NCBI RefSeq assembly: GCF_052113205.1
Contig: NZ_JBFRCU010000021.1
Location: 19,827-83,826, forward strand
DNA length: 64,000 nt
Source of the DNA: Inquilinus sp052113205
GTDB lineage: Bacteria; Pseudomonadota; Alphaproteobacteria; DSM-16000; Inquilinaceae
Direction: 5' to 3'
Each line of letters begins with the position of its first letter. The stretch's first letter is position 1. The notes under the pieces were generated by a model that searched no databases, had not been told where the DNA came from, and was given only the letters and a program-made list of their open reading frames with translations. Position numbers and translations under genes: made by a program. Shown in pieces: positions 1 to 8,431 of the stretch.

Positions 1-767
1 AGCGCATGGTGGTCGTCCTGGGCGTAGTGGTCGGTGACGCCGGAGATGCGGCTGTGCACGTCAGCGCCGCCGAGATCCTCGGCCGAGACCTCCTCGCCGG
101 TCGCCGCCTTCACCAGCGGCGGGCCGCCGAGGAAGATCGTGCCCTGGCCCTTGACGATGATCGATTCGTCCGACATCGCGGGGACATAGGCGCCGCCGGC
201 GGTGCAGGAGCCCATCACCGCCGCGATCTGCGGGATGCCGGCGGCCGACATCGTCGCCTGATTGTAGAAGATCCGGCCAAAATGGTCGCGGTCGGGGAAG
301 ACCTGGTCCTGCAGCGGCAGAAAGGCGCCGCCGGAATCGACGAGATACAGGCAGGGCAGGTTGTTCTCGCGCGCGATCTCCTGCGCCCGCAGGTGCTTCT
401 TCACCGTCAGCGGGTAGTAGGTGCCGCCCTTCACCGTGGCGTCATTGGCGACGATGACACATTCCTGGCCGGAGACCGGGCCGATGCCGGTGATGATGCC
501 GGCCGCGGGAACGTCCTCGTTATAGACGCCATGGCCGGCGAGCTGCGACAGCTCGAGGAAGGGCGCGCCGGGGTCGAGCAGCCCGCGAACCCGCTCGCGC
601 GGCAGCAGCTTGCCGCGGGCGACGTGCCGGTCGCGGGCCGCCTGGCCGCCGCCCAGCTTGATCCGGGCAACGGTCGCCTGCAGGTCGTCGACGGCCGCCC
701 GCATGGCCGCTTCGTTGTCGCGGAAGGCGGCGGACCGGGGGTCGACCGCGCTGTTCAGCACGGGCAT
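1..767 (-). CDS. methylcrotonyl-CoA carboxylase beta subunit (5' part)
   Basis: This is the carboxyltransferase subunit that moves CO2 from biotin to 3-methylcrotonyl-CoA in leucine breakdown. The frame starts at the ATG at 765-767, with GGAG 5 nt upstream, and opens MPVLNSAVDPRSAAF. Segments such as FLPLQDQVFPDRDHFG and GSCTAGGAYVPAMSDE are characteristic of the MCC beta family rather than propionyl-CoA carboxylase. 255 codons are present of the usual ~535, because the gene runs off the left edge. The biotin-carrying alpha subunit would be expected beyond that edge. No frameshift is seen. Confidence 0.93.
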   Translation of the reverse strand, partial: MPVLNSAVDPRSAAFRDNEAAMRAAVDDLQATVARIKLGGGQAARDRHVARGKLLPRERVRGLLDPGAPFLELSQLAGHGVYNEDVPAAGIITGIGPVSGQECVIVANDATVKGGTYYPLTVKKHLRAQEIARENNLPCLYLVDSGGAFLPLQDQVFPDRDHFGRIFYNQATMSAAGIPQIAAVMGSCTAGGAYVPAMSDESIIVKGQGTIFLGGPPLVKAATGEEVSAEDLGGADVHSRISGVTDHYAQDDHHA

Positions 768-878
768 GGGCGCTCCAGCTCAAGCCGATGGTGGTGCCGG
801 GCACCATGCCGGGACGGAGGAGTCCGGGCAAGCACGGAAAGATAGTTGCCGATGGGGCGCCGGGTCATCCACGACAAG

Positions 879-900
879 AAAGGGGGCCGAAGCCCCCTTT
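879..900. terminator. hairpin, likely terminator of the 937-1206 lipoprotein gene
   Basis: A 9-bp stem AAAGGGGGC / GCCCCCTTT closes on a CGAA loop, read on the plus strand. On the minus strand it lies 37 nt past the lipoprotein stop and is followed by a short T-containing run. It also separates that gene from the mcc gene downstream. Confidence 0.6.
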
Positions 901-936
901 TGTCCCGTTTCCGTCGCTCTCAGAGCGCCGGGCCGA

Positions 937-1206
937 TCACGGGCACTGCGGGTCGCCCTTGGTGCACTGCGGCCCATTGGTGATGAGCTGGTTCGGCGCC
1001 CGGTAGACGTGGCGGTTCACGACCTGTCCGTCCGGCCCAACCACGGTGGTCGAGCTTTCAAGCGTCGAACCCGCCGGCACGTTGGCGGGCAACGCGGCCG
1101 GAGCCCGGGCGTCCACCACCGTATCCTGCGGCTGGGCGCAGGCACCAAGCGCCAGGAGCGCAGCGAAACCGGACAGCAGGACGGTTCTACGAAGCGCGAT
1201 GCTCAT
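937..1206 (-). CDS. small lipoprotein of unknown function
   Basis: An 89-aa protein. Basic N-terminus, hydrophobic stretch and lipobox LALGAC (Cys23) predict a lipid-anchored envelope protein with a mature part of about 67 residues. The mature part contains VVGPDGQVVNRHVYR and ends in a Cys-bearing NGPQCTKGDPQCP. GAGGAG sits just upstream of the ATG. The 5' region carries a tandem GATAAT motif and a weak stress-promoter match (GGAAC-N18-GTT, 1302-1327). I do not recognise a named family. It is transcribed away from the Anbu cluster, and toward the mcc gene. Confidence 0.75.
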   Translation of the reverse strand: MSIALRRTVLLSGFAALLALGACAQPQDTVVDARAPAALPANVPAGSTLESSTTVVGPDGQVVNRHVYRAPNQLITNGPQCTKGDPQCP

Positions 1207-1220
1207 GGCACAATCTCCTC

Positions 1221-1232
1221 ATTATCATTATC
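1221..1232 (-). promoter_or_regulatory. tandem GATAAT hexamers (weak Fur-box resemblance)
   Basis: On the minus strand the leader reads GATAATGATAAT directly before the GAGGAG ribosome site of the small lipoprotein gene. Two adjoining GATAAT units are the core of the classical Fur box, but the third, inverted unit is absent. Confidence 0.2.
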
Positions 1233-1344
1233 GGTCGGGCCGTTGACACGGCTTTACGCCGATACAACACCGGAAGGGTGGTTCAGGCTCCCATCAATTT
1301 CAACCTTGAAACCTGCTAAATAGTTCCCGCTTCGATTCGTTCGG

Positions 1345-2076
1345 TCATGACCAATCCGGATTGGGGATGGCTTGATAGGCTTGGCGCAGCGCGTCCGACC
1401 AGCGCTGACGCAGGCTGGAGAAGTAGGAATCGTCCTCGCCGACCCGCTTGCGCAGGGCCAGCTTCAGCGCGTCGCGGCGGTACAGCGCGATGTCGATCGG
1501 CAGCCCGACCGAGAGGTTGCTACGCAAGGTCGAATCCATCGACACAAGGCCGAGCTTGAGCCCGTCGATCAGCGGCGTCTCGAAGCGCGCGGCCCGATCG
1601 AGAATCGGCTTGCCGTATTTATGCTCGCCGATTTGCAGATAGGGCGTGTCGGCCGTCGCCTCGATGAAATTGCCGGCCTGGTAGATCTCGAACAGCCGGC
1701 AGCGGCGCCCGGTGATCTGGCCGCCGAGCAGGAAGGACGCATTGAAGCCGCCGGCATGCTGCTCCATCGCCGGGCCGTCGCGGTTCCAGACCGCGCGCAC
1801 CGCCTCGCCCACCAGCTCGGCACAGCGGAACATCGATGGCGCGGTGGCCAGGCTCTCGCGCCCGTCGCCGGCGTCGACCGCCTCGGACAGGAGGGCGACC
1901 ACGGATTGGGTGATGGCGAGATTGCCGGCGGTGAGCAGCACCATCACCCGGTCGCCTGGCCGCTCCCAGATATGCATCTTGCGGAAGGTCGAGATGTTGT
2001 CGACGCCGGCGTTGGTGCGGGTGTCGGCGATCATCACCAGCCCGTCTTCGAGCAGCAGGCCGAGGCAGTAGGTCAT
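1345..2076 (-). CDS. Anbu-type proteasome-like Ntn hydrolase
   Basis: A 243-aa beta-proteasome-fold hydrolase of the Anbu (ancestral beta subunit, BPH-related) family. The start at 2074-2076 gives MTYCLG, so removal of Met exposes Thr as N-terminal nucleophile. Asp18 (IADTRTNAG) and Lys33 (STFRKM) match the proteasome Thr1-Asp17-Lys33 set. A longer in-frame opening to 2433 overlaps the preceding gene and is rejected. It is the last gene of a run, 29 nt after the transglutaminase gene. Family members form rings or lock-washer assemblies; the natural substrate is unknown. The conserved neighbours suggest it cleaves a dedicated peptide product or tag (inference). Confidence 0.93.
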   Translation of the reverse strand: MTYCLGLLLEDGLVMIADTRTNAGVDNISTFRKMHIWERPGDRVMVLLTAGNLAITQSVVALLSEAVDAGDGRESLATAPSMFRCAELVGEAVRAVWNRDGPAMEQHAGGFNASFLLGGQITGRRCRLFEIYQAGNFIEATADTPYLQIGEHKYGKPILDRAARFETPLIDGLKLGLVSMDSTLRSNLSVGLPIDIALYRRDALKLALRKRVGEDDSYFSSLRQRWSDALRQAYQAIPNPDWS

Positions 2077-2105
2077 GCGAAACGGTCCGGGGTCATGGTG
2101 AAGGA

Positions 2106-2933
2106 TCAGGCCTGCGCCTGGGTCTGGGACTGGCCGACGCGGACCACGACCTCCAGCGCCTCGGCACCGCCGCCTTGGCGCAGGCCGCGGACCGGGGCGG
2201 TGTCGTGGTAGTCGAGCCCGATGGCGATTCGGACATAATGCTCGGTCGGGCAGATCCCGTTGGCGGCGTCGAAGCCGACCCAGCCGAGCCCGTCGATGAA
2301 GGCTTCGGCCCAGGCGTGGCCGGCCGCCTGCTCGACGCTGCCGTCGGCCATCAGCAGATAGCCCGAGACGTAGCGGGCCGGCAGGCCGAGGTGGCGGGCA
2401 CAGGCCAGGAAGACATGGGTGTGGTCCTGGCACACGCCGATGCCGGCGGCCAGCGCCTCGGCCGCGGTGGTGGCGGCGTGGGTCAGGCCGGGCCGGAAGG
2501 CGATGCGGCCGCGCACCGCCAGCATCAGCGCATGGGCCAGGGCCAGCGGCTCGCTCCCGCCGGCGGCGGCCTCTTCCGCCAGCGCGATCAGTGCGGCATC
2601 CGTGCCGGCCAGCGACGACGGGCGCAGATAGAAGGCGGGCGGGAACCGCTCCTCGGCCCCGGTGACGACGCCACCGGTGTCGCGGGTCACGACCTCGCCT
2701 TCGACCGTCAGGGTCAGCGCCTCGTGCGGCCGTTCCAGCGACAGCATCTCGACGATGTTGCCGAAGCCGTCCTCGCCGCCGGCGGCGAGGCTGGCCCCGG
2801 CCGGCGGCACCACCCGCCAGCGCAGCACCTCCTGCCCGTCATGCGATCGGGGCGTCAGGCGCAGCGTCTGGAGGGTGCGGGTGACCGGGCCGTCGTAGCG
2901 ATAACGGGTCTCATGGCGGATCAGGAGGCGCAT
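2106..2933 (-). CDS. transglutaminase-like cysteine protease (Anbu cluster)
   Basis: A 275-aa cytoplasmic protein with an N-terminal bacterial transglutaminase-like region (MRLLIRHETRYRYDGPV) and a C-terminal papain-like catalytic core. The triad is visible as Cys168 (GIGVCQDHTHVF), His206 (AGHAWAEAF) and Asp222 (GWVGFDAANG). The length is normal for the family. It lies 12 nt after the alpha-E gene and 29 nt before the Anbu gene. In this conserved cluster it is thought to be a peptidase or transpeptidase acting on the peptide made by the ATP-grasp partner. That role is inferred from context, not demonstrated. Confidence 0.93.
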   Translation of the reverse strand: MRLLIRHETRYRYDGPVTRTLQTLRLTPRSHDGQEVLRWRVVPPAGASLAAGGEDGFGNIVEMLSLERPHEALTLTVEGEVVTRDTGGVVTGAEERFPPAFYLRPSSLAGTDAALIALAEEAAAGGSEPLALAHALMLAVRGRIAFRPGLTHAATTAAEALAAGIGVCQDHTHVFLACARHLGLPARYVSGYLLMADGSVEQAAGHAWAEAFIDGLGWVGFDAANGICPTEHYVRIAIGLDYHDTAPVRGLRQGGGAEALEVVVRVGQSQTQAQA

Positions 2934-2945
2934 GGCCGGAACGGA

Positions 2946-3884
2946 TCAGATCAGATAGGCCTTGCTGACCTCGAGGCCGAGGATGTTGTTCTGCTGGATG
3001 AACGCGGTCAGGTATTCGTGCAACCCGGTGCGGAAGATCGTGTCGATCCGGCCGTAGCGCAAGCGCGAATGCATCTCTCCGGCCAGCCGCTGGCATTCGT
3101 GCTTGCGGCCATAGAGATCGGCGAGCTGCCCGAGCAGCTCGACCATCACGCCGAGGCAGCCGGCGAGCGAGCGCGGCATCTCCGGCCGCAGGATCAGCAA
3201 CTCGCCGACCTGCCAGGGCTTAATGCCGTCGCGGTAGAGATAAGCGTAGCTGCCGAGCGCCGAGGCGCCGCGCAGCACCGCCGCCCATTGGTAGAAGTCG
3301 AGGCCGCCGCCGACCTCCTCATCTGCCGGCAACAGCACGTGGTACTTCACGTCGAGCAGCCGGGCGGTGCTGTCGGCGCGCTCCAGCATGGTGCCGAGCT
3401 GCAGGAAGATGTGGCCGTCGTCGCGCAGCATGGTGTCGGCGACGGCGCCGTGGAACAGCATCGACCGTTCCTTGACCCAGTCCAGCAGGTCGCGCAGGTC
3501 GCCGCCGGCGATCCGCCCTTCCCGGGAGTCGAGGTCGAGCCAGGTGGCGTTCAGCGTCTCCCACATCGGCCGCGTCAGCGCCGCGCGCACCGCCCGCCCG
3601 TTGGTCCGCGCCCGCTGCAGGCAGGAGCGGATGCTGGCCGGATTGTCCGGGTCGCGGGCAATGTAGTCGACCACCGTGGCCGGGGTCGCCGCGTCGTGCT
3701 TCTTGTAGAAGCCCTCCTGGCAGCCGGAGATGACGACGGCGGAATGCCATTCATCCTGATGCGCGCCGCCGCTGCTCGGCGTCAGCGCCATGCGGTCGGC
3801 CACTTCGAGGATGCGGGCGAGGTTCTCGGCGCGCTCGACGTAGCGGCCGAGCCAGTAGAGGTTGTCGGCGGTGCGGCTCAGCAT
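2946..3884 (-). CDS. alpha-E domain protein (Anbu cluster)
   Basis: A 312-aa, mainly alpha-helical protein of the alpha-E family. It opens MLSRTADNLYWLGRYVERAE and has the repeated acidic-helix signatures, including LERADSTARLLDVKYH near the middle. The domain almost always accompanies circularly permuted ATP-grasp enzymes and often transglutaminase-like proteases. Its biochemical role is unknown; a scaffold or peptide-handling role has been suggested from context. It lies 31 nt after the ATP-grasp gene and 12 nt before the transglutaminase gene, in one transcription direction. Confidence 0.93.
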   Translation of the reverse strand: MLSRTADNLYWLGRYVERAENLARILEVADRMALTPSSGGAHQDEWHSAVVISGCQEGFYKKHDAATPATVVDYIARDPDNPASIRSCLQRARTNGRAVRAALTRPMWETLNATWLDLDSREGRIAGGDLRDLLDWVKERSMLFHGAVADTMLRDDGHIFLQLGTMLERADSTARLLDVKYHVLLPADEEVGGGLDFYQWAAVLRGASALGSYAYLYRDGIKPWQVGELLILRPEMPRSLAGCLGVMVELLGQLADLYGRKHECQRLAGEMHSRLRYGRIDTIFRTGLHEYLTAFIQQNNILGLEVSKAYLI

Positions 3885-3915
3885 CCCGAAGACCCTGTCT
3901 TGATGTCCTGCGCCG

Positions 3916-5325
3916 TCATGCCGTCAGCACCCAGGTGTCCTTGGTGCCGCCGCCCTGGCTGGAATTGACCACCAGCGACCCCTCGCGCAACGCCACCCGG
4001 GTCAGCCCACCCGGCACGATCCGGACCTGGTCCTGGCCGGTCAGCACGAAGGGACGCAGGTCGACATGGCGCGGCGCCACGCCCTGATCGACGAAGGTCG
4101 GGCAGGTCGACAGCGCCAGGGTCGGCTGGGCGATGAACTGGTCCGGCTGCGCCTTGACCCGTTCGGCATAGGCCTCGCGCTCGGCCCGGCTGGCGGTCGG
4201 CCCGACCAGCATGCCGTAGCCGCCCGACCCGGCCACCTCCTTGACCACCAGCTCGTCGAGCTTGCCGAGGACGTGGGAGCATTCCTCGGGCTTCGAGCAG
4301 TCCCAGGTCGGGACGTTCTTCAGGATCGGTTCCTCGCCCAGATAGAAGCGGATCATCGCCGGGACGTGGATGTACATCGCCTTGTTGTCGGCGATGCCGG
4401 TGCCCATGGCGTTGGCCAGGGCCACGTTGCCGGCGCGGTAGGCGTGGTACAGGCCGGGGACGCCCAGCACCGATTCCGGGTTGAACACCAGCGGATCGAG
4501 GAACTCGTCGTCGATCCGGCGGTAGATCACGTCGACCCGCTTCGGCCCGCGGGTGGTGCGCATGTAGACCACGGCGTCGCGCACGAACAGATCCGGCCCC
4601 TCGACCAGCTCGATGCCCATGCGGTCGGCCAGGAAGCTGTGCTCGAAATAGGCGCTGTTGTAGATGCCGGGGGTCAGCAGGGCGACGGTCGGCTCGCCCT
4701 CGCAATTGCGCGGCGCCACCGACCGCAGCGTCGCCAGCAGCTCCTGCGGGTAGTGCTCGACCGGCGCCACGCTGTGCCGGGCGAACAGGTCCGGGAACAG
4801 CCGCATCATCATCTCGCGGCCTTCCAGCATATAGGACACGCCGGATGGCGTGCGGGCGTTGTCCTCCAGCACGTAGAAGTCGTTCGGCCCGACGCGGACG
4901 ATGTCGATGCCGGCGATATGGGTGTAGACGCCGCCGGGCGGGTCCAGCCCCTTCATCTCCGGCAGATAGCCTGGATTGTGCAGCACCAGCCGCTCCGGCA
5001 CCTGGCCGGCGCGCAGGATTTCCTGGTCGTGATAGACATCGTGCAGGAAGGCGTTGAGCGCCTTCACCCGCTGCGCCAGCCCCTGCTCGAGATGCTGCCA
5101 TTCGGCGGCGTCGAGCACGCGGGGCATGATGTCGAACGGGATCAGCCGCTCGGGATCGCCGCCCTCGCCATACACCGCGAAGGTGATGCCGATGCGGCGG
5201 AACAGCGCCGCCGCCTCCCGGCGCTTGAAATCGAAGACCGAAGCCGGCGTCGCCGCCAGCCAATCTGCCAGGGCCGCATAGGGGGATCGGACCGGATCCC
5301 CGCCCATCTCGTCGAATGCCTGCAC
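3916..5325 (-). CDS. circularly permuted type 2 ATP-grasp ligase
   Basis: A 469-aa enzyme of the circularly permuted ATP-grasp family, which couples ATP hydrolysis to amide bond formation between a carboxylate and an amine. Features seen include the glycine-rich VVKEVAGSGGYGMLVGP loop and the LEDNARTPSGVSYMLEGRE block. I start it at GTG 5323-5325, where GGAGGG lies just upstream; this gives QAFDEMGGDPVRSPYAALA, the usual beginning for the family. An opening from a TTG at 5388 is less convincing. It heads the alpha-E, transglutaminase, Anbu run and follows gshA by 120 nt. The substrate is unknown. Confidence 0.92.
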   Translation of the reverse strand: MQAFDEMGGDPVRSPYAALADWLAATPASVFDFKRREAAALFRRIGITFAVYGEGGDPERLIPFDIMPRVLDAAEWQHLEQGLAQRVKALNAFLHDVYHDQEILRAGQVPERLVLHNPGYLPEMKGLDPPGGVYTHIAGIDIVRVGPNDFYVLEDNARTPSGVSYMLEGREMMMRLFPDLFARHSVAPVEHYPQELLATLRSVAPRNCEGEPTVALLTPGIYNSAYFEHSFLADRMGIELVEGPDLFVRDAVVYMRTTRGPKRVDVIYRRIDDEFLDPLVFNPESVLGVPGLYHAYRAGNVALANAMGTGIADNKAMYIHVPAMIRFYLGEEPILKNVPTWDCSKPEECSHVLGKLDELVVKEVAGSGGYGMLVGPTASRAEREAYAERVKAQPDQFIAQPTLALSTCPTFVDQGVAPRHVDLRPFVLTGQDQVRIVPGGLTRVALREGSLVVNSSQGGGTKDTWVLTA

Positions 5326-5445
5326 TATCCCTCCGGCACGTCCCTGCTCGACCAAAACATCAAGCAAGGCATGTGCCACCAACCGCAAGCAAAATTCTGC
5401 GGCGGCCGGCGAAGGATGCCTAAAATTCCAGCAAGGGCTGCCGGG

Positions 5446-6810
5446 TCAATAGGCGTAGGCGGTGAAGATGGGGTCGACCGAGCCGCCCCATTCGGTCTCG
5501 TAGCGGCGCAGCATCTCCGAAGCCTGGGTCTCACCGCTGTCGGCGATGCGCTGCAGCTCGTTGAGGAAGCCCTCCTCGGTGCCACCAATGGCGTCGGTCG
5601 AGGCCCGGGCGGCCAAGCCGGCACGGGCGATCGCCAGCACCTGCAGCGCCACGTCGCGCACGGTGCCGCCGCGGAACGGGGTGGCGAGACCGAGGCGCGG
5701 CACGTCGCGGCGCAGCACCGCCCGCTCCGACGTCGTCCAATCCTTGACCAGGTCCCAGGCGGCGTCCAGCGCGGTGCCGTCATACAGCAGCCCGACCCAC
5801 AGCGCCGGCAGGGCGCAGAGGCGCGACCACGGCCCGCCATCGGCGCCGCGCATCTCCAGGAACTTCTTGAGCCGCACCTCGGGGAAGGCGGTGGTCAGGT
5901 GGTCGGCCCAGTCGTTCAGGGTCGGCAGGTGGCCCGGGTAGACCGCCAGCTCGCCCTTGAGAAAGTCGCGGAAGCTGTGGCCGGAGGCGTCGATATAGCG
6001 GCCGTCGCGGTAGACGAAGTACATCGGCACGTCGAGCAGGTAGTCGACATAGCGTTCGAAGCCGAAGCCGTCCTCGAACACGAAGGGCAGGTCGCCCGTG
6101 CGGTCCGGATCGGTGTCGGTCCAGATGTGGCTGCGCATGCTCTGGAAGCCGTTCGGCTTGCCCTCGGTGAAGGGCGAGTTGGCGAACAGCGCCGTGGCGA
6201 TCGGCTGCAGCGCCAGGCTGGCCCGGAACTTCTTCACCATGTTGGCTTCGGAGGCGAAGTCGAGATTGACCTGCACCGTGCAGGTCCGCTTCATCATGTC
6301 GAGGCCGAGCGAGCCGCGCTTCGGCATGTAGTCGCGCATGATCTTGTAGCGGCCCTTCGGCATCCAGCCGATGTCCTCGCGCCGCCATTTCGGCTGGAAG
6401 CCCAGGCCGATCATGCCGATGCCGAGCTGCTCCCCGACCTTCTTCACCAGGGCCAGATGGTCGGCCACCTCGGCGCAGGTCTCGTGGATGCTGCGCAGCG
6501 GCGCGCCCGACAGTTCGACCTGGCCGCCCGGCTCCAGCGTCACCGAGGCCTTGTCGCGGATCAGCGCGATCAGGTTGCCGTCCTCCTCCACCCGCTCCCA
6601 GCCGCAGCCGGCCAGGCCCTCGAGCACGGCACGGATGCCGTCCGGCCCGTCATAGGGCAGCGGCCGCAGGTCCGACAGGCGGAAGGCGAACTTCTCGTGC
6701 TCGGTGCCGATGCGCCAATCCTCGGGCGGCTTGGACCCGGCGGCGAGATAGTCGACCAGCTGCGCCTTGCTTTCGATCGGTGCGGCGCTGGCGCTCTGGG
6801 GACCGGACAT
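5446..6810 (-). CDS. gshA: glutamate--cysteine ligase (plant/alphaproteobacterial type)
   Basis: A 454-aa cytoplasmic enzyme making gamma-glutamylcysteine, the first step of glutathione synthesis. It has the plant-like GCS2 fold shown by WRIGTEHEKFAF near residue 35, LEPGGQVELSGAPL, and RTCTVQVNLDFASE around the substrate site. The length fits the family. It starts 33 nt after the rsmE stop, a pairing seen in many alphaproteobacteria. No good ribosome site is visible before the ATG, so coupling to rsmE is possible. The permuted ATP-grasp gene follows on the same strand after 120 nt. Confidence 0.95.
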   Translation of the reverse strand: MSGPQSASAAPIESKAQLVDYLAAGSKPPEDWRIGTEHEKFAFRLSDLRPLPYDGPDGIRAVLEGLAGCGWERVEEDGNLIALIRDKASVTLEPGGQVELSGAPLRSIHETCAEVADHLALVKKVGEQLGIGMIGLGFQPKWRREDIGWMPKGRYKIMRDYMPKRGSLGLDMMKRTCTVQVNLDFASEANMVKKFRASLALQPIATALFANSPFTEGKPNGFQSMRSHIWTDTDPDRTGDLPFVFEDGFGFERYVDYLLDVPMYFVYRDGRYIDASGHSFRDFLKGELAVYPGHLPTLNDWADHLTTAFPEVRLKKFLEMRGADGGPWSRLCALPALWVGLLYDGTALDAAWDLVKDWTTSERAVLRRDVPRLGLATPFRGGTVRDVALQVLAIARAGLAARASTDAIGGTEEGFLNELQRIADSGETQASEMLRRYETEWGGSVDPIFTAYAY

Positions 6811-6843
6811 GGGCGGATACTCGGATGGCGGGATCGGTTGAGG

Positions 6844-7602
6844 TCAAACGCGATGCGGCGGCCGGCCGCGCCCGTCGCCGGCCAGCATCTGCCAGACCGC
6901 GAGCGCGGCGATGGCCGCCGTGTCGGCGCGCAGAATACGAGGGCCGAGGCCGACGGGTCGAACAAATTCGTGACGCTGCAGGGCCGCGAGCTCCGCCGGC
7001 GCGAAGCCGCCCTCGGGGCCGACCAGGAGCGCGGCGGGAGCGGCCGCTTCCGCCGCCGCTTCGGCGATGGGGCGGGCCGCCCCGGCCTCGGCGCAGACCA
7101 GCAGCGTCCGGCCCGCCGGCCAAGCTGCGAGCAGGGCGTCGAGTCCGACCGGGTCGCGGACCTCCGGCACGTCCAGCCGCTCGCACTGCTCGGCCGAGGC
7201 CACGGCATGGGCGCGCAGCCGGTCGAGATTGACGCGCTGGACGTCGGTGAAGCGGGTGAAGACCGGCTGCAGCACGGCGGCGCCGAGCTCGGTCCCCTTC
7301 TCCACCACCGCGTCGACCGCATCCTTCTTCACCGGGGCGAAGCAGAGCCAGAGATCGGAGACGGGCTCGGGCACGCGCAACTGCCGTTCGGCCAGGGCGC
7401 TGCCGCCGGCCTTGCTGAGGGCATCGAGCCGCGCCAGCCATTCGCCGTCGCGCGGGTTGAACAGGCGCAGCCCGGCGCCCGGCGTCAGCCGCAGCACACC
7501 GCGCAGGTGATGTGCCTGGGCCTCGGACAGCGACACCGGCCGCCCCTCCTCAAGAGGGGCGTCGACATGCAGGCGAGTGCGCGGCAGGGCGTCGGAGGTC
7601 AT
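6844..7602 (-). CDS. rsmE: 16S rRNA (uracil-1498-N3)-methyltransferase RsmE
   Basis: A 252-aa SPOUT methyltransferase that methylates U1498 in the 30S decoding region using SAM. An N-terminal PUA-like part (HHLRGVLRL) precedes a C-terminal trefoil knot with LLVGPEGGFAPAEL and LGPRILRADTAAIAAL, the family signatures. Length is normal. It is 33 nt ahead of gshA on the same strand. No clear Shine-Dalgarno sequence precedes the ATG. Confidence 0.95.
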   Translation of the reverse strand: MTSDALPRTRLHVDAPLEEGRPVSLSEAQAHHLRGVLRLTPGAGLRLFNPRDGEWLARLDALSKAGGSALAERQLRVPEPVSDLWLCFAPVKKDAVDAVVEKGTELGAAVLQPVFTRFTDVQRVNLDRLRAHAVASAEQCERLDVPEVRDPVGLDALLAAWPAGRTLLVCAEAGAARPIAEAAAEAAAPAALLVGPEGGFAPAELAALQRHEFVRPVGLGPRILRADTAAIAALAVWQMLAGDGRGRPPHRV

Positions 7603-7662
7603 GTGCGACGCTAGCCGCTGCCCATTCGGCCGGCAACGGATCCTTGGAAGGAAACGCCGGGC

Positions 7663-8346
7663 TCAGGCCCGGCGGCGCTCCCTGGCCACCTGTTCGATGA
7701 TCGCCTGACGGTCCGGCATGCGGGCGCGATTGCGGGCCGTCACCAGCTCGACGATCTCCGGTGCCGCGGTCTCGGGGCGGCCGGAGTCGAAGGGTGGCGC
7801 CGGGGCGTATTCGAGCGACAGCTGGATCGCCTTGGCCACCGTCTCGTCCGCCAGCTCGGCCGCCAGGGTCAGGGCGAAATCGATGCCGGCGGTGACGCCG
7901 CCGCCGGTGAAGATATTGCCGTCGCGGACCACGCGGCCGGGATCGGGGATGGCACCGAACAGGGCCAGCTGGTCGCGCCAGGACCAGTGGCAGGCCGCCC
8001 GCCGCCCCTCGAGCAGCCCAGCGGCGGCCAGGATCAGCGACCCGGTGCAGACCGAGGTGACGTAGCGGGCCGTGGCGGCGAGCCGGCGGATCTCACCCAG
8101 ATAAGCGTCGCTGCGCATCGCGTCGACGCAGCCGAAGCCGCCCGGCACGCATAGCACGTCGCAGCGCTCCACCGTCTCCAGCCGGGCGAGGTTGGCGAAG
8201 GTCAGCCCGTCGACGCTGACCGCCTCCCCGCCGACCGAGGCGACAATGGTCGTGGCGCCGGGCAGCCGCGCCAGCACCTGGTGTGGGCCGGTGAAGTCGA
8301 GATGGGTGACGCCGGGATAGATCGGAAAGACAATGACGGTGTCCAT
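7663..8346 (-). CDS. DJ-1/PfpI-family protein, isonitrile-hydratase-like
   Basis: A 227-aa single-domain DJ-1/PfpI protein. The nucleophile elbow carries Cys100-Thr101 (TSVCTGSLIL), and Asp17 (THLDFTGP) sits near the N-terminus; both positions match residues needed in Pseudomonas isonitrile hydratase, so hydration of an isonitrile to an N-formamide is a reasonable guess. GGAGG lies 6 nt before the ATG. It is divergent from a GlxA-type regulator that shares the same fold, so the regulator probably senses the same or a related compound (inference). Confidence 0.85.
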   Translation of the reverse strand: MDTVIVFPIYPGVTHLDFTGPHQVLARLPGATTIVASVGGEAVSVDGLTFANLARLETVERCDVLCVPGGFGCVDAMRSDAYLGEIRRLAATARYVTSVCTGSLILAAAGLLEGRRAACHWSWRDQLALFGAIPDPGRVVRDGNIFTGGGVTAGIDFALTLAAELADETVAKAIQLSLEYAPAPPFDSGRPETAAPEIVELVTARNRARMPDRQAIIEQVARERRRA

Positions 8347-8431
8347 GGCGGCCTCCGGGACGGGAATTGACAGAAGCAGTATCGGCGCGCAGGGTCATGT
8401 CTGAAACGACGTTGTTCCCTCATTTACCGCC

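Noticed and set aside
2175..3968. A 597-codon plus-strand frame across the Anbu cluster
   Set aside because: Antisense to the alpha-E and transglutaminase genes, whose motifs are clear; composition is that of a complement frame.
4066..7614. A 1182-codon open frame on the plus strand
   Set aside because: It lies antisense to the ATP-grasp, gshA and rsmE genes, has Arg/His/Asp/Gln-rich composition typical of the complement of high-GC genes, and no recognisable domain.
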